Shown here in pieces: positions 1 to 9,200 of a stretch of DNA of 10,537 nucleotides (the stretch's first letter is position 1; each line of letters opens with the position of its first letter). The position numbers and the translations under genes were made by a program. The notes below the pieces were generated by a model. The model was not told the DNA's origin. It made no database searches and saw nothing but the letters and a program-made list of their open reading frames with translations. Origin of the DNA: Baffinella frigidus (Eukaryota; Cryptophyceae; Cryptomonadales; Baffinellaceae); the NCBI GenBank assembly GCA_026770585.1, contig MU646453.1, forward strand, positions 100,926 through 111,462, in the 5' to 3' direction.

Positions 1-151
1 CGCTGTACCAGCAGTCACACTCCCGCTGAGAAAAAAAACCTGAAATGGTCAGTTAACCGTGCACGGGGGCACAGGTTAGTTGACTATACCCTGATAAGTC
101 AACCGTAGTTGACTATAACCTGATTAGTAACCGTGGCGCGCGTGTCCACAG

Positions 152-237
152 TACCTGGCGCTGTACCCGGCACAAACCCTGCCGCTCGTCGACATCATCG
201 ACCCCCTCACCGGCGCCCTCCTCGAGCGCATCCCGGG
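152..237 (+). CDS. Exon: end of UAS domain (best copy)
   Basis: After a CCACAG acceptor the frame reads YLALYPAQTLPLVDIIDPLT and continues GALLERIPG. It stops at a strong donor, GTACGT (238-243), which splits a Gly codon after two bases. The stretch aligns by eye with the end of UAS domains in UBXN7 and PUX7, where a Tyr-containing strand is followed by a hydrophobic strand and a [IL]DPxTG turn. UAS is a thioredoxin-fold domain found in UBX cofactors; I see no CxxC redox pair, as expected for this family. It joins in phase to 2868-2970, giving ...RIPGYTAPEEM.... This is the only complete copy of the exon with both acceptor and donor; at least six shorter copies follow. Family assignment by memory of the motif, not by a search. 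Confidence 0.72.
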
Positions 238-3200
238 GTACGTGCTTCCACCCCCCTACCCGCGCCACCAGACGAAGAGATCCACAAAATCGTCCACAAA
301 ATCGTAAAGGTGCATCCTGTCTGCGATTTCTATGATTTGTATCACGGTTTGTACCGAACCCTGCCGCTCGTCGACATCATCGACCCGCTCACCGGCGCCC
401 TCCTCGAGCGCATCCCGGGGTACGGTTAGGGGTGAGGAGTTGGTGGTTAGGGGTGCTTCCCAACCCCCTATTTCCTCTACCGGGTTTGGAGTTTGGGGTT
501 TGGAGTTGGGGTAGAGGAAATAGGGGTTTGGGAAGCACGTACCGAGTTTGGGGTAGAGGAAATAGGGGTTTGGGAACTCCAAACCCCACGTTTGCACCCG
601 CGACCGGAGGCGAAGAGGGCCTCAAAAATCGTAGAGGTACATCCTGTCTTGAGTCTTTCTATTATTACGATTCCTGTTATTTGTACCACGATTTGTACCA
701 CACCCTGCCGCTGGGGTCGACATCATCGACCCGCTCACCGGCGCCCTCCTCGAGCGCATCCCGGGGTACAGTTAGGGGTGAGGAGTTGGTGGTTAGGGGT
801 TAGGGGTTGGGATCTGGGTGCAAGGTTTGGTGTTGATGGTTCAGGGTTGAAGGAATGTATGGTAGACCCCCTCACCGTGTTTCCATACTGCCCCATAGTT
901 TTTCATAGTGCCCAAACGCTAAACCCTAACCGGGTTCCGTTACGGGTGCGGTTAGGGGTTGGTGGTTAGGGGTTAGGGTTTCAAGGTTTGGTGTTTAGGG
1001 ATTGGGGTTGAGGGTTTAGGGGATGTATGGTAGACCCCCTCACCGGCGTGCTCCTCGAGCGCATTCCGGGGTACGTGTTTCCCAAACCCCTATTTCCTCT
1101 ACCCCAAACTCCAAACCCCACGTTTCCACTCGCGACCGGAGGCGAAGAGGGCCTCAAAAATCGTAGAGGTAAATCCTGTCTTGAGTCTTTCTATTATTAC
1201 GAGTCCTGGTCGACATCATCGACCCCCTCACCAGCGCGCTCCTCGAGCGCATTCCGGGGTACGTGTTTCCCGTAGTGCCTCGTCCACACAGCGGACTACG
1301 AAGGGATTATCTGGCCGGAATTGAGCGACTTTCCGTTGGGACAGCCCTACGAATATGTCCCTATTGTAGAAATGGGCTCCGCGCGGATTCAAGGTCAGAT
1401 CAGGAAATGAGGTCAGGAGATGAAAAAACGTTGAAAATGAACTTTTATGCTATCTTAGGCACGGGCAAGATGCCCAAAATAGAATCAACCAACCGTAACA
1501 TAGCACAAAATCGATTTTTCGTCAAAAAAATGATTTTTTGACGTCCCTGACCTCCTTACCTCACGTTCTAAAATTCCGCGCCGAGCCCATTTCTACGATA
1601 CGGATTGCCTACCGTAGGGTCCATGGATTATCCACGTATGGGGCATTCACGAAATCCATCGGATATCACCGACCCGCTCACGAGCGGTTGACTAAAGAGG
1701 GCGCGGTTAACTAAAGAGGGCACGGTTGACTACAGAGGGCGCGGCGCCCTCCTCCAGCGCATCCCGGGGTACGGACATACGCACCTGTGTTTCCGCAGTG
1801 CCCCATGACCCCTAAACCCTGAACCCTAAACCCTAAACCCTGAACCTTTAACGCTAAACCCATATTTTCCCACCTCCTCCCTTACGAAAGGACACGTTTT
1901 GCAGCGAAACCCCAAACCCCACACCCCAAACCCCAAACCCCAAACCCCAAACCCCAAACCCCAAAGAAACCCCAAACCCCAAACCCCAAACCCAAACCCC
2001 AAACCCCAAACCCCAAACCCCAAACCCCAAACAAACCCCAAACCCCAAACGTCTTCTTCTTTATTACTCCCGAGCTTGTAGTAACCCCAACCCCTGGGGC
2101 TGGTTTAAGTCCTAAACCCTACGCGACAGGCGCAGACCCGGACGCATTCATGGGCTAACGGCCTGAAAATGGGGTAGTTAGGCATACGGCATTGCCTAGG
2201 ACCTCCTACCGTAGGCCGAGGGATCCCAGGACCAAAAAGTCTCGGCCTACGGTAGGAGGTCTTAGGCGCGGATCCGGACGCATGCCAGCCCCTCAACCCC
2301 CGAAACCCCAAGCGCGAATCCCCAAGCCCCAAACTCTATCCCTTATCTTCCTTATCTTCCTTAGTTTCCTCTTAATCCTCTTAATTCATTCTTTTCTGAG
2401 AAGCGAACTCTAAGCGCTAATCCCCAAACCCGAAACCCTAACCAGGTATACAGTGGACCTACCCTAACACATACCCGTCGGGGCCGGACTGATTGAGTAT
2501 GTGTGGAGGGTAGGTATGCGTTATGGTGTCCACCCTTCAGGCATACTTCCTTGCAGGGGGAAATGGAGTATGTGTGGAGGGTAAGTATGTGTTGTGGTAG
2601 CCTGTGTTAGGGTAGGTGGACTGTACGGCGCCCGAGGAAATGGTGGAGAGGCGCTCGCGGTTCCTGGACTCACCACCCGAAGCCAACAACGCTCTGAAAC
2701 CCCACACCATCAACCCTCCCACACAGCGGGCTACGAAGGCCTTTCCGGCCCATTTCGGGCCGAGTTTCCGTTGCCTTATCCGTAGGGACCCCCCTATGCC
2801 CCTACGGGTTGCCTACCGTAGGGTCGTAGGTCTTATCGCTGAGGGGTTATTCGAACTCCCACGCCAGGTATACGGCGCCTGAGGAAATGGTGGAGCGGCT
2901 CTCGCGGTTCCTGGACTCGCACACGTGGGGCAAGATGGGGAAGGGCGTCCAGCTCCAATCCAACATCCCGGTTTCGGGTGCAGCCTCTAGGGGTTAGGGG
3001 TTAGGGGTTAGGGGAAAGGCGTCCAGCTCCAATCCAACATCCCGGCGCACAACCCGCTAGCTCTGCTGAGAAAAATGTGGTCTCCTCAAAACGAGTCGTG
3101 TCACTCCACCAACCACTCCCTGGGCTACGAGGGTTTCGTTAACCCCGGATCCCGGGGTGTTACGTGACCAATTTGCGTTAGAAAAAACCTTAAAGTTAAT

Positions 3201-6200
3201 TGTCTTCAGGTAAGTTGACTTTTGATGAAAGGTTTGTAGTCAACCTTGTGGTTAGAGGGAGACCGTTATTGCTACAGATACGGCCGCCGTGTATGCCTCG
3301 GGTTCTTGGTGTGAGGATGCTGTTACGAGGTGTGGTTCTTTCGCCGTCTCGTGTTCAGTTAAACACCCACCAGCCCTCACGGTTTGCACAAATGATCGAA
3401 TTTGGCGGTACGTAATGCCCTTGTAGACCGCCGGATTCCGGCGTCGGTTATTTTTAAAACCCCAAAAGCAAGGTGTTTTGAGTTTTAAAACTGGTACGTA
3501 ATTTTCCATTTGCCTTGGGTTCTTGGTGTGAGGATGCTGTTACGAGGTGTGGTTCTTTCCACGCTACAGTCTTCGAAGGGGTCGCCAAAAGTCAATCTCC
3601 CCTAATGGCAGTTGTTTTCAAAAGTCAATACCGTATCCACATCCGCCGTCTCGTGTTCAGTCAACATAAAAACTTTAAAGTTAATTGTCTTCAGGTGAGT
3701 TGACTTTTGATGAAAGGTTCGTAGTCCACCGTGTGGACTCTGGTCGAGTGCCCGCGAGGTTGCTGCCTTACCATAGATGGCCGAAACTGGGACCAGTTTC
3801 GTGCGGTCCACGGGTACCGCTCTACCTCTCATCGTCATCCTATAGTCCCCCAGCGAGGTGTCCTTACAACCAGTCCAATGATGGGCATTAATAGGGTAAC
3901 GGCCTGAAAATGGGGTAGTTAGGCCTACGGCATTGCCTAGGACCTCCTACCGTAGGCCGAGACTTTTTGGTCCTAGGATCCCTCGGCCTACGGTAGGAGG
4001 TCCTAGGCAATGCCGTATACCTAACTACCCCATTTTCAGGCCGTTAGCCTATGAGCTTGAGCAGGTTTCGCAGGCGCAGCTGCACGGGGTGGACGGCCCC
4101 GGGAGAGAGGGAGAGAGAGAGAGAGAGAGGGAGAGAGAGAGAGAGAGAGGCAGCAGCAGCGCATGTCCAAAGGTCTGGAGGGAGGGATTCACAACAGCTG
4201 CAAGTCCGGTCGAGTAACCAGGCTTTCGCGTGTGGAACACGCCCTTTCTCTATGCTATCGTAGCCTGTATCTATGGCATGTTCTATGCTATCGTAGCCTG
4301 TATCTATGGCATGTTCTATGCTATCGTAGCCTGTATCTATGGCATGTTCTATGCTATCTTAGCCTGTATCTATGGCATGTTTCCCCTTGTCTGGAAATAG
4401 TGACGGCCGAGTGAGGGTGGTGACCGCTTTTCGGCGCAGGTGAAATCAATGATGGTTTCGCACGCGCAGCTGTGGCCAGTGACAGCCCCGAAACCCTCAA
4501 CCCTCAACCCTGAACCCTCAACCCTGAAACATATTCCGCAGGTCTCGCAGGCGCAGCTGCACGGCGTCGACGGCCCCGGGCAGCAGCAGCGCATGTCCCT
4601 CGAAAACGAGGACCAGGCCCTCAACGCTGCCATCGAGGCGTCGCTCCAGGTCCGATCTGCGTTCACAGACTGTTCGATATTACGGCTAGGTTTTGTGGAA
4701 ATTGAATGCGCCGGGACTGGATATTACGGCTAGGTTCTGTGGAAATTGGACTGAATATTACGGGTAGGGTGTGTGGGAATTTCAGGACTTTCCACCCGAT
4801 TTCCACAGAAGCTAGAGCCGGAATGTCCAGTAGGGCATGTCCCTCGAGAACGAGGACCAGGCGCTCAACGCGGCCATCGAGGCGTTCCTCCAGGTCCGAT
4901 CTCACAAACACCGTTCCGTGCTGTCTTAAGTGTGGGATTTGCTACCTTAGCCACGACATAGCTTTACCGTAGCACACAACCAGCCCATGCGATAGGTGAT
5001 GTAAATTGAATGTAATTCCCTGTGAGATTGTCCCTCGAGAACGAGGACCAGGCGCTCAACGGGGCCATCGAGGCCTCGCTCCAGGTCCGACATTCCGGCT
5101 AGGTTTGCTGGCAATTACATGCGCCGGGATTGGATATTACGGCTCCAGGTCTGATCTACGTTCAAATCCACGACTGTTGACTAGCCGGGGGGTGTCCTTC
5201 TCGGGGAGGACACCCCGAGAAGGACACCTGACAGCTAGGGAGACATGACAGCTAGGGCTTGTGGGGATGCCGGTGATTTCCGCCCGATTTGCACGAAACA
5301 CAGCCGGGATGTCTCGCTTGAAAACGAGGAACAGGCGCTCAACGCTGCCATCGAGGCATCGCTCCAGGTCCGATATTCCGGCTAGGTTTCGTGGCAATTA
5401 AATCATGGCTAGGTTTTGTGGAATTTAAATGCGCAGTCCCCGGGGACTGCCCAGGATATTACGGCTAGGTTGTGTGGAAATTACATGCGGGGTCTGCCCA
5501 GGGTATTACGGCCAGGTTCTGTGGAAATTGGAGTGAATATTACGGCTAGGTTGTGTGGAAGATTCCAGTGATTTTCACCCAGGTTTCATAGAAGCTAGAG
5601 CCGTGATGTCCAGCAGCGCATGTCCCTCGAGAACGAGCTATCTGCCTTGACAGACTCGAGTTTGGACCAGAGAGGGGTTCGATCTGCGTTCTCCAAGTTA
5701 ACATTACGCAACACCCGGGTATGCACCGCCGACCCACACCCCAAACTTTAGGTCCTTCAGGTTTCAATTTCTCCCAACATAGCCCAACGACACGCCGTTC
5801 CGTTGGAGGGATCTGCAGAGAAAGCATTTTTGCTGAACGCAGGACCCCATACGCATGACTCAGCGATGCCCAACGTAAAGTTTCCGCCGCGCACACTAAA
5901 TCCCTAAATCCCAAAATCCCTGAAGCATAAATTGTAAAACCTCAAACCCCTCAAACCCTGAACCGTAAAACCCCTCACGCAGGACTCGACACTGAATTCC
6001 TAGAACCCCTTTCCACAGGATTTCACATGCAAACACTTTTAATTTATAAACTTGGTCCAATGAAATTTACTACACATAACGATATTTATTAGTAATATTG
6101 AAGTAAACGTGTAGTAATTTTGATTGAATCCAAGTTTACAAATTAAAAGTGTTTCCACATGAGATCCGGCGCTTCACCCGATCGGATGCCTCGATGAAGA

Positions 6201-9200
6201 GGAACCCTGGAACATAAAACAATAAAACAATAAAACCCTGCACCTGTGAACCCTAAAACACAAAATCCTGAATCCCTGAAATCTGAACCGTAACCCCTAA
6301 CGCAGGATTCGGCGCTGCCGCCGATCCGGTGCCAGTATAGTTTCCGCCGCTCACAATCAACCCTAAATCCCTCAAACCCTGAATCCCTGAAATCAGAACC
6401 GTAGCCCCTAACGCAGGATTCGGCGCTTCCCCCGATTGGATGCCTCGACGAGGACGGGTCGCGCGGGCGCTCCGACTCCACCAACCACAGCCACTACACG
6501 GTGACCACCCAACCTTTCTCTTCTTCTTCTTCCTCTTCCTCCTCCTCCTCTTCTTCTTATTCTTTTTTGCGCTCGCTTGACATCGAGCCGTGACATTCAG
6601 CCCGAACATCCTCTTCTTCTTCTTCTGCTTCTTCTGCTTCGTTTGCTTCTTCTGCGTCTTCTGTTTTATTGCGCTCGCTTGACATTGAGCCTCGACGAGG
6701 ACGGGTCCCGTGGGCGCTCCGACTCCACCAACCACAGCCACTACACGGTGACCACCCAACCTTTCTCTTCTTCTTCTGTCCACCCAGAAGGCTACAGGGT
6801 ACGCGGAGTTCTAAAGTTAGGGTCCTTTTCTTCGGATTGTACCGGGAATGGTCACGTCCCCCCCCGGATATCCGGGGCGTTGGGTTCATCGTAGCCTTCT
6901 GAGTGGTTGAGTCCCATGACTGTTGACAAACCCGGGCATGTTTTTTACAAGCCTGTTGCAAAAAAAAACTCGAGTTTTTTTCCTCGGTACAAACCTGAGC
7001 GGTTTAGTCAACAGTCGCGGGACTCTTGGGAGTCGGTCTTCTGGGTTCTGGGTGCTCTGTGTTGGGTGCTGGGTGCTGGGTTCTGGGTTCTGGGTTCTGG
7101 GTTCTGGCAACAGTCGCGGCAGCCGGGTCGGGTCAGCACACACATTCCAGATTGTGGAGCCGTTAGTTCCAAGTTTGTTCCGAAAACGGCTCCTCGATAC
7201 ATCCCAGTTTCGCACGGGTGCAGAAACCCTGAACCCTGAAACACGAAACATGGACCCTAAACCCTAAACCCTAAACCCTAAACCCTAAACTCCTAACCCC
7301 TAAACCCAAACCCCCCTAACCCTTACGAAACAGGATTCGCTGCGCATAGCACATGAGATGAAAGATACATCCCAGCTTCCCTCGCGTGCTGGACCCCCAC
7401 TCGAATCTCCATACAAGTATTAATTAATTGCTTTTCGGCAACGAAAATTACTACACAATTTGCTCATAAAAGTAATAGTAGAGCGTTTGTGTAGTAAATT
7501 TCTTTGCGCCAAAAGCAATTAATTGATACTTTTGTGGAGATGAACTCCCCAAGCCCTCAACCCCAAATCCTGAATCCCCGCCCCCTACAAGACCAGATTC
7601 GCGTGGCGCAGGAAATGGAGTTCGAGACCGTATGTCAAGCGAGGGCGTTTGAGATTGGGCGGGCCTATCTATCCCGAGGCGGGCCTATCTATCCCGAGGC
7701 GGGCCTGAACCGTACCCCCGAAACAGGACTCCGCAGGAGATGAAAGATACATCCCAGGTTCCCTCGGTTGCTGAAAACGGGGTTCGCCAAAAGTCAATTC
7801 CCCTTCGCCAAAAGTCAATTCCCCTAATGGTGTGGGGTGCCCGCACCCCACACCATGACGCCCAACCCCTGAAATCGTAACTACGAAACAGGATTCGCTG
7901 CGGGTGGCGCAGGAGATGGAGTTTGAGGCCGCGATGGCTGAGGACAAAAAGCGGGTCTAACCCCCCCCAAACCCCCTAGCTAAACCCTAGACCCCAGACC
8001 CTAGACCCTAGAACCTAGACCCTAGACTCTAGACCCTAGACCCAAAAAGAGGGTCTCACCCCTAACCCCTAACCCATGCACCCTCGCTAAACCCTACACC
8101 CTACACCCTACACCCTACACCCTGCACCCTGTACCCTGCACCCTGCATCCGGTACCCTAGATAGGGGTTGTGTAGGGTTTCGGTAGGGTGGTGCAGGAGA
8201 TGGAGTTTGGAGGCTGCAATGGCTGAGGACAAAAAGCGGGTCTAACCCCCCCCAAACCCCCTAGCAAAACACTAGACCCTAGACACTAGACACTAGACAC
8301 TAGATCCTACACCCTTCACCCTAAACCCTAAGCCCTAACCGCGAGAGAGGGTCTCCGCCCCTAACCCCTCACCCCCAGACCCTAGACCCTGAACACTAAA
8401 CCCTAGACCCTGAACACTAAACCCTGGACCCTAAACCCTAGACCCTCAACCCTCAACCCTAGACCCTGAAACCTAACCCCTAAACCCCAAACACTCAGCA
8501 CTAAATACTAACCCCTGGACCCTAAACCCTGAACCCTAAACCCTAAACTCTAAACCCTAAACTCTAAACCCTAAACTCTAAACCCTAAACCCTAAACACT
8601 CAACCCTAAACCCTAACCCCCAAACGCAGGATCTGGTGCGGCAGCAAGAGGATGAGAAGGAAGCCATGGCTCAGGTCCAAACCCTAAACCCCAAACCCTA
8701 AACCCTGAACCCTGAACCCTAAACCCTAAACCCTAAACCCTAAACCCTGAACCCTCAATCCTACACCCTAAACCCTGAACCCCCAGGGTTCAGGGGTTCA
8801 GGGGTTCAGGGGGTCAGGGCAGGGGTTCAGGGGTTCAGGGGTTCAGGGGTTCAGGGGTCAGGGTTTAGGTTTTGAGAGTTCAGGGGTTCAGGGGTTCAGG
8901 GTTTAGGCTTGAGGCTTGAGGGTTTAGAGTTTAGGTGTTGGTGTTGGTGGTTAGGTGTTGGTGAGCGAGTGGGAGGCAGGGTCACCGCCGCGGGGGGATT
9001 GAGAATTCAATGGCTCAAAGGGCATACCTTGCTCGGATAGCGAGGGGTCAAATAAATCGTTTGAGATTCTGGGCTTCAAGGGAACTCAGTGCCCGATGGC
9101 AACTGAGAAAGGGCTTCAATTCCCAAGAACCAGAGGACCCCAGGTCACCCGGAAGGGGGTCGGACCAATATAAAAAGGGCGCGTAGGTGGTAAAGATGAC

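Larger units (their letters stand above)
4676..5575 (+). repeat. ATATTACGGCTAGGTT intron repeats between UIM copies
   Basis: About ten imperfect copies of ATATTACGGCTAGGTTNTGT followed by GGAAATT(G/A) occur at about 4677, 4720, 4754, 5092, 5134, 5372, 5404, 5456, 5503 and 5536. Together with UIM exon copies and a GAAGCTAGAGCCG-ATGTCCAG segment (4808, 5591) they form larger exon-plus-intron units that were duplicated several times. Confidence 0.75.

Noticed and set aside
256-803. Overlapping open frames of about 60-160 codons on both strands
   Set aside because: They run through GGGGTTTGGGAA-type repeats and duplicated exon fragments, change frame inside the UAS motif and have no start context. 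Only the UAS-end segments inside them are supported.
1826-2081. Reverse-strand Gly-Phe-Val-Trp-rich frames and forward Pro-Lys-rich frame
   Set aside because: Direct translation of the CCCCAAA heptamer array in different frames; no unique coding sequence.
3050-3890. Separate gene in the 3.0-3.9 kb interval
   Set aside because: Open frames are short, differ between the two repeat copies and carry no recognisable motif; the region is explained by swapped repeat blocks.
4251-4382. CRISPR array
   Set aside because: The four 33-bp units are contiguous with no spacers, and the sequence is eukaryotic.
5191-5228. Rho-independent terminator
   Set aside because: No following T-run, and the setting is a spliced eukaryotic gene.
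6253-6961. Lys/Arg/Glu-rich reverse-strand frames resembling nuclear-localisation or histone-tail sequences
   Set aside because: They are the reverse complement of the TTC/TCT microsatellite and of the Ser-linker exon, whose forward frame has acceptor and conserved duplicate.
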